A stretch of DNA of 64,000 nucleotides from Cyclobacterium amurskyense (GTDB taxonomy: Bacteria > Bacteroidota > Bacteroidia > Cytophagales > Cyclobacteriaceae). Under the pieces are notes generated by a model that was not told the origin of the DNA, searched no databases, and saw only the letters and a program-made list of their open reading frames with translations. A program made the translations under genes and the position numbers. Positions 8,370 to 16,780 of the stretch are shown piece after piece; the first letter of the stretch is position 1; each line of letters begins with the position of its first letter. Location: assembly GCF_001050135.1 (NCBI RefSeq), contig NZ_CP012040.1:3861001-3925000 (forward strand). The letters are read 5' to 3'.

Positions 8370-10343
8370 TTATTCTGAAGGTTTGTCGATTTCTGTATTG
8401 TTTGATTTTTTTATAAATACCATTGGTTCTTTAAACTTGCTTGATATGATATCCATCAGGTATTTCAGGTCGGGGTATTCATTTGCGTCAATAATATGGT
8501 TTTTAACCGATATGATGGAATTCACTATGGCTGTGTTCTTCATTACATTAACATTAAAATTGAAGGAGACAGCTCCGCTTGGGAGGGTCATGGAGGCATT
8601 TTCCGGAAAATCATCTAGTACATATCCTTCAGGAATTTCGATTTTTGTTGCATACCTGTCAGTGAAAATATAATTGAAATCTACTGGGAATACACGGCTT
8701 GCTCTAACAAAAGGATTGGGTTCCCAGCGCAATAACTGAAAAGGAGTTATGTATAGGTTTTTACCTGAATCTAGTTCTTTGGTAGCTGTGTAATTAATTA
8801 ATAATCCATTCTCTTTTTTATCGTTTTCCGTAATTGAAATGGTTTGTATTACTTCTGGGTTACCTGATTTGGGCAATAGTTTAGTTTGGAAGACATCGTT
8901 CGATTCGTTTATTTCGTTAAAAAGGCCAGAATTCAAGATGTAATCAAAATCCATCACTTTTATTGTCGACTCTCTTTTTATGGAATTTTTTCCTAGCTCT
9001 AAATTAGAAAAAACATTGTATCCGGAGGAATGGGGGATTTTGATGTCCATAAGCCCACTGTTTTCTTCTATCATCAGAAAGCCTTGATAAACAAGAAAAT
9101 CAGAGGGTAGAAAGCCAAAGGGAATATCTGAATTGGTTGCATCCAAATAAAAAACTTTATTGCCTATTAATGAAACGGCGATTAGATGATTAAATTGATC
9201 TATAAATGGAAATGGTACCAGATTGGATCGTCCATTACCTTTGCTACTTATAAGTAATGGATAAGCTAGAATCCCATAATGTCTTAAGTGGGCAATTAGT
9301 GATAAATTTATTTCTGCCCTGCTGCCATTTTTGCTAGAGATTGTTTCATTAAGCTTTTTAGTGGGTACAATGGAGGATAAGCCGCTAAATTTGTATTGGG
9401 AGGTTACATGCTTGTAAATATTGTTTGCAAGTTGAAGCGTATCTAACTCATTGCTGTTAATGTCGGTAATTTCAGCTTGCTTCTTTTTAGGTTCTAAGTA
9501 GCTTTTAAATTCAGTCCGATTTGTGAAATATTCTGCTAAATCCTGCCAGGATTGGAATAATTGCTCGTATTTATTTAAATCTGTACCATAGCCATCCATT
9601 TCCCTGAACTCATACCCATCTAACTGGAAATCGATTTTCTCCAAATAGTCTTTGTAATGTGCCATATAAGGCTCAGTCTTGAATGCATTCAGGTTTTCTA
9701 GCTCCCAGCGATAATTGCCTTTTGTTTTGGTTTGATAATTATGGGTAATGGTCTTAAGCCCCTGTGTCAAATTTTTATACCTCAAAAAAGATGGGAAGGT
9801 GATATCATAAATTGATTTTAGAGTGGGGATCTCATTTTGAAATACCCAGCCTTCCAGTGAAACGATGGATTTATCCGTTTTTTCATAAGAAAAGTCAATA
9901 ATAGACCCAATTTGCACACCGGGGAAGGTAAACCTTATTTCTTTCCAGCCATCACCAGCATCTACCTCGTAAAAATCACCTTTGGATAATTTTTCAATTT
10001 GAATTTCTCCATTTATTAAGTTAATCGTTTGTGCTTTAATCTTAAAGAGATCTTGAATATTGTCGTCTCCTTTAAAGTACCTTAAGGTGACGTCTGCTTG
10101 TTCTTTGCCACTTTCTTTAAGTATTTTAATTCTCCGGTGTATCTTGCTTCCCAGCACAATGCCAGAGAATAAATTGTAGCAGGATTCCTGCAATACCACG
10201 GCATCTGCTTCAGGGTCAAATGAGACTTCATTGAAGTTAAATTCAAAGTCATTGTACTTCCCAAAACGCATTTCTTGGGAAAATAAAAATAGTGGAGATA
10301 ATGCCAAAATAATGAATGATACTAAAATTCTTGAAAAAACCAT
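8370..10343 (-). CDS. Secreted DUF3857 protein with a degenerate transglutaminase-like domain
   Basis: 657 residues: signal peptide (MVFSRILVSFIILALSPLF), an N-terminal DUF3857 beta domain (~residues 25-230), then a transglutaminase-like fold (~290-420) and a C-terminal beta domain. At the place where active enzymes have the nucleophilic Cys (Gly-x-Cys-ala-glu-ile-asn), this protein reads NGSRAEINLSL, with no Cys. The His (DQFNHLIAV) and Asp (VFYLDATNSDIPFG) regions are kept. It is therefore probably not a working transglutaminase and may be a binding or scaffold version. It follows the next gene upstream by 4 bp, so the two form an operon. Such pairs are frequent in Bacteroidota; their role is unknown. 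Confidence 0.85.
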   Translation of the reverse strand: MVFSRILVSFIILALSPLFLFSQEMRFGKYNDFEFNFNEVSFDPEADAVVLQESCYNLFSGIVLGSKIHRRIKILKESGKEQADVTLRYFKGDDNIQDLFKIKAQTINLINGEIQIEKLSKGDFYEVDAGDGWKEIRFTFPGVQIGSIIDFSYEKTDKSIVSLEGWVFQNEIPTLKSIYDITFPSFLRYKNLTQGLKTITHNYQTKTKGNYRWELENLNAFKTEPYMAHYKDYLEKIDFQLDGYEFREMDGYGTDLNKYEQLFQSWQDLAEYFTNRTEFKSYLEPKKKQAEITDINSNELDTLQLANNIYKHVTSQYKFSGLSSIVPTKKLNETISSKNGSRAEINLSLIAHLRHYGILAYPLLISSKGNGRSNLVPFPFIDQFNHLIAVSLIGNKVFYLDATNSDIPFGFLPSDFLVYQGFLMIEENSGLMDIKIPHSSGYNVFSNLELGKNSIKRESTIKVMDFDYILNSGLFNEINESNDVFQTKLLPKSGNPEVIQTISITENDKKENGLLINYTATKELDSGKNLYITPFQLLRWEPNPFVRASRVFPVDFNYIFTDRYATKIEIPEGYVLDDFPENASMTLPSGAVSFNFNVNVMKNTAIVNSIISVKNHIIDANEYPDLKYLMDIISSKFKEPMVFIKKSNNTEIDKPSE

Positions 10344-10347
10344 ATGC

Positions 10348-12177
10348 TCATTGTTTAGTGAGAATTAATTCTCCTTTTAATGTTTCATTTATAGCTATTA
10401 ATAGTGCTTTTTGTTCTTCGCTAGATAGTGAAATAGTGTCTTTAACTTTTATGTACTTTTTAATTAATATATTTTCTTCATCGATCGCTATCTCCAGATT
10501 TATATCAAATTTTTCTTTATTGATGGTAATGTTTTTAGGAATGGATTCCACATCTAAAGCACGGTGTTTTTTTATCGAAATTTCCTCAACATAGTTGCCA
10601 GTCGGGGCTTCCATATTGATTTTCCAATTGAACCAAGACATTGGGATGAAAACGCGTTTATTCGTATTTCTAAAGTACCTTAAGACAACACCGGAAAAGT
10701 TTATTTCTGTAGCTATTTCTTTCCAGTTAATAATTTTATCTAAGCTTAGCTCATTTATTAGTAATCCATTGACCCCTATTTGTTCATTGAAAATGGTATT
10801 GATTTCTTTCTCTTTTTTATCAAAAGTTTTCATAATTACTGTTTCTGCCGGAAACCCTTGCTGTAGCAATGAGCCTTCAATTTTTGCATTACCATCTTCC
10901 ATTAATATTATTGAAGTAATGATTTTTGTTGTGTTGAAGACAGGATCAGAATAGGAGGGAGTATGGTCAATTTTTCCTCCTTCGGGGGTAATAACCAATA
11001 CTTTTCGGTTTTTGGTGAATGCACCTAAAAACCCGGCAGGAAGGTGATTGGAAGTGCATTCAAGCCAGTAGCGATTTTTGCCGGAATTTATTCGAAGGAT
11101 GGCATGGTTAAACTGATTGGAGGGAAAATCCTCATCAAAGGAGGTGTCCTTCCCTGCATTCACTAAGGTATAATCAGCACTTATACCTACCTCAGAAAGC
11201 ATGGCCTTCATGAATAAGGTTAAACCTTTGCAATCCCCATATTTCTTTGACAACACTTCAGCACTTTCCATAGGCCGCCAGCCACCAATCCCCAACTGAA
11301 TGCTGACATAGCGATAGTTGTTTTGCAGGTACTTGTATAGGATTTGAATTTTCTCAATGTCTGAACCTGCATCCTTAACCATTAGCTTAACTTCCTGTTT
11401 GAATTCTTCGGGTAAGTTTGTCCTTTCTTTATTAAGTTGGTAAAACCATAGCCCAAAATTCTCCCAGGTATCCATACTAGCCTCAAATCCATCTATACCA
11501 AACTTTACTGGTGCGAGCTTTATTTTGGTTAACTCAGTATCCTTGGCGTCAGTAGTAGATGGTGGGTGGTTGTGTGTAGTCCAAAGAAGGGTTTGGGTTT
11601 CAGTATCTGACGACTCATTAAAGTCGCCCTCGAAAAGTTGTGTTTTGTACCGAATTCCTAATGCCTTAGGATAGTTAACTTCTAAACTGGCCTGCTCAAC
11701 CTTTTGATGATGAAAGTTTTGAGGGTTCCAACTAGGGAAATAAAAATTGCCTGATTTTTTTATACGGGCGGTCATCTCTACCTTTATGGGAAAGGAGGAT
11801 GCTTCCGGGGTAAAATACATTACTTCTAAATCTTGATAAATACTTCCGTTATCAATCAGTGCTCTTTTTTCAAGGTCTTTAGTTTTATATTTTTTTATGG
11901 TTTTGCCATTATTTGAGTTTACTACCTTAACTTCAAAATTATCTAAGCTTGTGAATTGATCTATAATAAAATGTTGCGATGCGTGTGACAATCCTTTTGA
12001 ATCATAAATCGTAGTTACTTGATTTATTTCCAACTCATAAGAATAATCTTCCAATAAGGTGATTTTACTTTGCTTTGTTAAATTAGAATATACGGGTATA
12101 GATATATTTTCCCTATTTAAATTAATAGGAATAGAAGATAAACTTAAAAAAATATATAAAAATAATGCGCTAAACAT
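10348..12177 (-). CDS. Secreted DUF3857/transglutaminase-like protein (catalytic Cys present)
   Basis: 609 residues with an N-terminal export signal (MFSALFLYIFLSLSSIP). A DUF3857 domain occupies ~35-220 and a transglutaminase core ~270-390: YRYVSIQLGIGGWRP, then KKYGDCKGLTLFMKAML with the candidate nucleophile Cys316, and NQFNHAILRI with the His. The third acidic position reads YWLECTSN, with Glu where relatives usually have Asp. The C-terminal ~200 residues form beta-rich DUF3858-like material. It is the first gene of a two-gene operon; the second gene is a paralogue that has lost the Cys. Likely periplasmic. The substrate is unknown. Confidence 0.85.
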   Translation of the reverse strand: MFSALFLYIFLSLSSIPINLNRENISIPVYSNLTKQSKITLLEDYSYELEINQVTTIYDSKGLSHASQHFIIDQFTSLDNFEVKVVNSNNGKTIKKYKTKDLEKRALIDNGSIYQDLEVMYFTPEASSFPIKVEMTARIKKSGNFYFPSWNPQNFHHQKVEQASLEVNYPKALGIRYKTQLFEGDFNESSDTETQTLLWTTHNHPPSTTDAKDTELTKIKLAPVKFGIDGFEASMDTWENFGLWFYQLNKERTNLPEEFKQEVKLMVKDAGSDIEKIQILYKYLQNNYRYVSIQLGIGGWRPMESAEVLSKKYGDCKGLTLFMKAMLSEVGISADYTLVNAGKDTSFDEDFPSNQFNHAILRINSGKNRYWLECTSNHLPAGFLGAFTKNRKVLVITPEGGKIDHTPSYSDPVFNTTKIITSIILMEDGNAKIEGSLLQQGFPAETVIMKTFDKKEKEINTIFNEQIGVNGLLINELSLDKIINWKEIATEINFSGVVLRYFRNTNKRVFIPMSWFNWKINMEAPTGNYVEEISIKKHRALDVESIPKNITINKEKFDINLEIAIDEENILIKKYIKVKDTISLSSEEQKALLIAINETLKGELILTKQ

Positions 12178-12583
12178 TTACTGTTTTTATCTGCTTCCAT
12201 TGAATATAATTATTTATTTTAATAAATAAAAAAAACATCAATTGATTTACTAGTTGGTTTTTTTGAATCCTATTAATAGAAGAAGGTATCCGATCCGTTG
12301 GAAAAGTATGGTTTTTTTGTTTTTACAATTTTTCAGCTCAAATTAACTGTCTCACAATGACTGTTTTCAACATGAAAGAAATTTTATAACCTATTTGTTC
12401 GTCCTGTGATAATCTTGATGTATGTTGATGTTTAATTCTTCTTTTTGAATATTGGATTTTGAGGCCTCTTTAACTTGACCATTTTTAGGCTTTATTCGAT
12501 TAATATTTCAAGTAGTAATTTTTCACCCCCGATAAAATTCTTTTACTTTTAATCTGAAAATAAACCTTGACCAAAAAATCTGT
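12178..12583. other. Divergent intergenic region without a recognised gene
   Basis: 406 bp of AT-rich sequence between the DUF3857 operon and the diketogulonate reductase gene. It must contain both promoters. I found no clear TTG/TAnnTTTG pair, hairpin terminator, repeat copy or small reading frame. Confidence 0.6.
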
Positions 12584-13600
12584 ATGGATACCAGCAAAAG
12601 GATTCCCTTAATAGTTTTACAAACCACATTCACCCAAGTATTAAAAAAACATGGGTTTGATCAGGAAAAGGCAGAAATCTGTTCCCGTCTTTTTGCCATG
12701 GCAAGTTTGGATGGGGTGGCTTCACATGGATTGAATCGTTTTCCTGCTTTTCTGGAGCAAGTAGCAAGGGGAAAGGTAAATCCGAACAAGGCACCAATAA
12801 AAGAATTTTCTTTGCCTATTATGGAACGGTGGAATGGTCAGTTGGGGGCTGGAATGTACAATGCGTCCTTGGCCATGGATAGGGCAATTGCCATGGCCTC
12901 GAACAACGGTATGGGTTGTGTGGCTTTAAACAATACCAACCACTGGATGCGTGCAGGAAACTATGGATGGCAGGCAGCTGAAGCGGGATGCATTGGTATA
13001 TGCTTTACCAATACCATTCCCAATATGCCAGCTTGGGGAGGCAAAGAACCCAAATTAGGCAATAATCCATTGGTGATTGCCTTGCCTTATCGGGACAAGG
13101 CTGTGATTCTGGATACGGCCATGACGCAATACTCTTATGGGAAAATGGCTATTTACAAAAAAGCCAATAAAGAATTACCCTACGATGCAGGTTTTGATTC
13201 AGAAGGGAAAATAACCAAAGACCCTTTGCAGGTCATTGCAGAGGAATTGGCTTTGCCTATTGGTTTATGGAAGGGGGCAGGCTTATCAATGATGCTGGAC
13301 CTTATGGCGTCTGGTCTTTCTGATGGGCAGTCTACTTATGAAATAGGTAGACAAAAAGAGGAATATGGGATCTCCCAATTCTTTCTGTGCCTACATCCCG
13401 AAACTTTGGGGATTCCAAAAGAGAAGCTTGACAACAAAATTGGAAATGCCTTAGCAGATTTAAAAAGTTCAAAGGTTTTCGAAGGCATGGAAATAAACTA
13501 CCCAGGAGAACAATCATTTTTAAGGCGGGAGGAAAATCTTAAACTTGGTGTACCAGTGGATGCCGATATTTGGGAATCAGTCAAGCAAATGATTGAATAA
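12584..13600 (+). CDS. yiaK: 2,3-diketo-L-gulonate reductase (YiaK/DlgD family, malate/lactate dehydrogenase Ldh2 superfamily)
   Basis: A 338-residue cytoplasmic NAD(P)H-dependent oxidoreductase. It tracks E. coli YiaK along its length: SHGLNRFPAFLEQ, GCVALNNTNHWMRAGNYGWQ, GICFTNTIPNMPAWGGKEP, LGNNPLVIALP and LPIGLWKGAGLSMMLDLMA, including the catalytic His in TNHWM. YiaK reduces 2,3-diketo-L-gulonate to 3-keto-L-gulonate in L-ascorbate/L-xylulose-type catabolism. Other Yia genes are absent from the window, so the physiological substrate may differ. It stands alone, convergent with the rhamnosidase gene, with a large inverted repeat in between. Confidence 0.88.
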   Translation: MDTSKRIPLIVLQTTFTQVLKKHGFDQEKAEICSRLFAMASLDGVASHGLNRFPAFLEQVARGKVNPNKAPIKEFSLPIMERWNGQLGAGMYNASLAMDRAIAMASNNGMGCVALNNTNHWMRAGNYGWQAAEAGCIGICFTNTIPNMPAWGGKEPKLGNNPLVIALPYRDKAVILDTAMTQYSYGKMAIYKKANKELPYDAGFDSEGKITKDPLQVIAEELALPIGLWKGAGLSMMLDLMASGLSDGQSTYEIGRQKEEYGISQFFLCLHPETLGIPKEKLDNKIGNALADLKSSKVFEGMEINYPGEQSFLRREENLKLGVPVDADIWESVKQMIE

Positions 13601-13674
13601 TATTGCTCTTGTTAGATTAAAGCCTTTTTTTCTTTATTAATCATGGCCTAAAGTAATGAAGGATAACATAAACT

Positions 13675-13738
13675 AAACCTACGATTTTGCCGAGATTGTG
13701 GTAGAAATAAGCTTCCTTACCGCCAAAATCGTAGGTTT
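13675..13738. other. Perfect 15-bp inverted repeat with nested stem
   Basis: AAACCTACGATTTTG at 13675-13689 is matched by its exact complement CAAAATCGTAGGTTT at 13724-13738. Inside the 34-nt loop, GTGGTA and TACCGC can form a second short stem. It lies between the convergent yiaK and rhamnosidase genes and could act as a two-way terminator, though neither side has a long T-run. It is unrelated to the dispersed repeat family. Confidence 0.75.
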
Positions 13739-13807
13739 TCATGCTATGTTTGCTTGGGTTTTCCAATTCCAAGCAGCTTTGTGTTTCCCTTCAAATCAAT
13801 GAAGAAA

Positions 13808-16666
13808 TTAATTCAAACTACTCTCAAATTTATACGTTCCTGAACCCAATTTTACAGCTTGTTTACCTTTATAAAAGTTTCCCTTTTGAATGCCTTCATG
13901 TTGGTCTAAACGTTTGTTATCAAGCAAAACGTCCAATTCATCTTTGGCTGGAATAAAAACAGTAGCTTTCGTATTCACAGGAATGCTAACTTCCAAAAGA
14001 AGTTTTCCACCTTCTTTTTTCCAGGAGCTACTTATTTTCCCATGGATAGATTCATGCCTTGCTGAGACATAATTGATGTCATTTTTTGGTATTTCTGGAG
14101 CTATAACAAATGTCTTGTATGCAGCTTCCTCTGATTTGATTCCAGCCATGTTGTGAAACATCCACTCAAATACGGAACCGAAGGCATAATGACTAAAGGA
14201 ATTCATTCCATTGTTTAAGCTGGCTAATTTTTCTGGATCGTCTTTCACATAACTGTCCCATCTCTCCCAGATAGTTGTGGCCCCATTTTTAATCTCAAAA
14301 CCCCAAGAAGGATACTCTTCGTTAAGAAGTAGCTGATAGGCGATGTCACTGTGGCCTGTTGCTGATAATGCAGGTAATAGTTGCTTTGCACCCAAAAAGC
14401 CAGTAGCCAGTTTTCCGTCATTATCTTTGATCAGTTGGGCCAAATGACCTCCTGCAACCATTTTTTGCTCTTCATCTAAGAAGTCAAGATAAATGGCATT
14501 GGCATAAGCTGTTTGCGTGTTGCCTGAAAAACCCATTTGTCCATCCACATATCCCTTTCCATCTCCATAGGCTGCTGCATTGGTAACAAGCCTAACTGTT
14601 TCCTTATCTAAGTAATGATCCGAAAAGGCAGTTCTAATTTTTTTCGATAAATCATGGTAGTGCATTGCCCTTTCTGATTTGCCAATGGCGGTTGCCATTT
14701 CTGCCATCAATTGGGCTGCATAACCATAGTAAATGGTTGCGAGCATGTCTGGGGGTGTTTTTTTACCTACAGAAAGCCAGTCTCCATATCCTCCCTTAGG
14801 GCTGAGGTCCGCAAATGATCCCTCTGGATAAAAGAAAGCTCCTTTGCTTTTTTGATGATGAAAAGCCATGAATTTTTCCATGCTTTCCCAGCCTTTTTCC
14901 AAAATGCGGGTGTCTCCATAGGCCCTGTATTGCTCATAAGGGTTAATAATTCCCGCTTCCATCCAAGCTGGAGCATAAGTGTCGGTACTTCTTACTCCGG
15001 GAGCCGGAGCATAGTCTGGATAAGCCCCATAGTCCCATTGGGCATCATGCAAATCCTGAATCCATTTAGTAAAAAAGGCGGAGACGTCCATGTTAATTGC
15101 TGCTGTGCCAGCATAGGTTTGAGCATCTCCTGTCCATCCCATCCTTTCATCCCTTTGAGGGCAATCAGTTGGGATGTCAACAAAGTTTGCTCTTTGCGTC
15201 CAAACAATGTTTTTGTACAGCTGATTGACCATAGGGTGATCCGTTTCAAAATGACCTACTCTTGGGGTATTTGAGCCCAAAACTAGGCCTGTAATGTTTT
15301 CTTTAGTAGGCTTCCCGGGAAACCCTGTAACTTCTACATATTGGAAGCCATGATAAGTAAAAGAAGGCGTCCATTCTTCCCCATCAGGATCACCTTTCAA
15401 AATGTAGGTGTCTGTGGCTCTAGCCATACGAAGGTTTTCATCCATAAGCCTTCCATCAGGATGCAGCATCTCTCCAAATTTCAGCACTACTTTGTCACCT
15501 GCTTTTCCTTTTACTTTCAACTTTACCAATCCGGCAAAGTTCTGACCCATATTAAAAATATATTTGCCTTCTTCCTGCTCATGAATTTCTATTGGCCTTA
15601 TAGTCTCAGTCATTTGAACTGGTTGTGCAGGGTAAAGCTCCAAATTACGATTGCCGGCATTAATGATTTCGGCTTGTTCCCAGTTTTTATCATCAAAATT
15701 TGTACTGCTCCAATTTTCGGGCACCTTTCTGGCATCAAAAGTTTCGCCATGCAGTATGTCGGATTCCAGAAGCCCTCCTGAGCTAACCTTCCACTCCTCA
15801 TTGGTGGCGAAGGTGCTTGTTTCACCATTTGTATAGGTAACTTCCAGTTGCGCTCTCAAAGCCGGGGTGTCTCCATAAAAGCCCCTTACTACAGGGTTAC
15901 CTATCAATAAAGCATAACCTATATAGCCACTGTACCATCCTGAAGAAAGAGAGGCCTGTAAAACCTGTTCTCCTTTGTCTAGTTGATCGGTGACATCATA
16001 TACATGGTAATACAGTCTTTTATTATAATCCGTCCAGCCAGGAGCAAGAAAGTCTTTACCTACTTTTTCCCCATTGATTTTGTATTCATATAATCCTAAA
16101 GAAGTGATGTACAACCGGGCTTTTGAAACTTTTTCTTTAAGGTTTATTTGATTTCTGAAGATAGGAGAGGGTGGGAGGAAAAGTTCTTTGTTTTTAAAGG
16201 GGATCGGCTGAGTGGTGGAGGAAAAATCTTTTCCTATCCATTTACTGTTCCAATCGGCTTTCTCCAATAGTCCCATTTCCCAGGATGCGGACTTGCTCCA
16301 TTCACCTTCTTGGTCCTTTTTGTCCCAACTCTTAACTTTCCAATAGCATTTCTGACGTGAAAGCAAGGGTTTTCCTTTGTAAACAACCTGGGAAGTTTCG
16401 GAACCCTTCACTTTATCAGAGTCCCATAAATCGGCTTTCCCTGGTTCTAGAAGTTCAATTTTGCTTGCGACTAAGATACGGTAGGCTGTTTGATGTTGAT
16501 CTCTTACCTCCGAAGTTAAAATCCAGCTTAATCGGGGTTCTTTTTCATCAATAAAAGGGTTTTCTAGGTATTCACAGCGCAGGTATTCAGGCTTTAGATC
16601 AGAAACGGCCAATGCATCAATACAAAGCATTAAGGCAAAGCTTGTTAAAAAAGTTAATGTTTTCAT
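13808..16666 (-). CDS. Secreted alpha-L-rhamnosidase (GH78)
   Basis: About 952 residues from the ATG at 16666, which opens a signal peptide (MKTLTFLTSFALMLCIDALA); a start at 16726 would lie upstream of the likely -7 box. Order: N-terminal Ig-like domain (LRCEYLENPFIDEKEPRLSW), Bac_rhamnosid_N (LYITSLGLYEYKINGEKVG, PGWTDYNKRLYYHVYDVT), concanavalin-like middle domain, (alpha/alpha)6 catalytic barrel and C-terminal beta domain. Catalytic signatures are DCPQRDERMGWTGDAQ, with the general-acid Glu, and NGATTIWERWDSY, with the second Glu. It removes terminal L-rhamnose from plant or algal glycans in the periplasm or outside the cell. No SusC/SusD pair is adjacent, so this is not a classic PUL. 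Confidence 0.95.
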   Translation of the reverse strand: MKTLTFLTSFALMLCIDALAVSDLKPEYLRCEYLENPFIDEKEPRLSWILTSEVRDQHQTAYRILVASKIELLEPGKADLWDSDKVKGSETSQVVYKGKPLLSRQKCYWKVKSWDKKDQEGEWSKSASWEMGLLEKADWNSKWIGKDFSSTTQPIPFKNKELFLPPSPIFRNQINLKEKVSKARLYITSLGLYEYKINGEKVGKDFLAPGWTDYNKRLYYHVYDVTDQLDKGEQVLQASLSSGWYSGYIGYALLIGNPVVRGFYGDTPALRAQLEVTYTNGETSTFATNEEWKVSSGGLLESDILHGETFDARKVPENWSSTNFDDKNWEQAEIINAGNRNLELYPAQPVQMTETIRPIEIHEQEEGKYIFNMGQNFAGLVKLKVKGKAGDKVVLKFGEMLHPDGRLMDENLRMARATDTYILKGDPDGEEWTPSFTYHGFQYVEVTGFPGKPTKENITGLVLGSNTPRVGHFETDHPMVNQLYKNIVWTQRANFVDIPTDCPQRDERMGWTGDAQTYAGTAAINMDVSAFFTKWIQDLHDAQWDYGAYPDYAPAPGVRSTDTYAPAWMEAGIINPYEQYRAYGDTRILEKGWESMEKFMAFHHQKSKGAFFYPEGSFADLSPKGGYGDWLSVGKKTPPDMLATIYYGYAAQLMAEMATAIGKSERAMHYHDLSKKIRTAFSDHYLDKETVRLVTNAAAYGDGKGYVDGQMGFSGNTQTAYANAIYLDFLDEEQKMVAGGHLAQLIKDNDGKLATGFLGAKQLLPALSATGHSDIAYQLLLNEEYPSWGFEIKNGATTIWERWDSYVKDDPEKLASLNNGMNSFSHYAFGSVFEWMFHNMAGIKSEEAAYKTFVIAPEIPKNDINYVSARHESIHGKISSSWKKEGGKLLLEVSIPVNTKATVFIPAKDELDVLLDNKRLDQHEGIQKGNFYKGKQAVKLGSGTYKFESSLN

Positions 16667-16688
16667 GGGCTTTTTGTTAGATTGGATC

Positions 16689-16696
16689 CAAATATA
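16689..16696 (-). promoter_or_regulatory. Probable -7 element of the rhamnosidase gene
   Basis: On the minus strand the bases read TATATTTG, matching TAnnTTTG, 22 nt before the chosen ATG at 16666. No good -33 TTTG is seen. It supports the shorter start. Confidence 0.4.
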
Positions 16697-16780
16697 AAGG
16701 AATGTATTCCTTAAGGCGTCCTGCACTGTACTGTTCGCTATGGGGTTGCATGCTACCTCCTAAGGGCAGGTTTATGAATA

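Noticed and set aside
8209..8673. 154-codon plus-strand frame between the alcohol dehydrogenase and DUF3857 genes
   Set aside because: Overlaps the 5' end of one gene and the 3' end of another in antisense; composition is that of a shadow frame.
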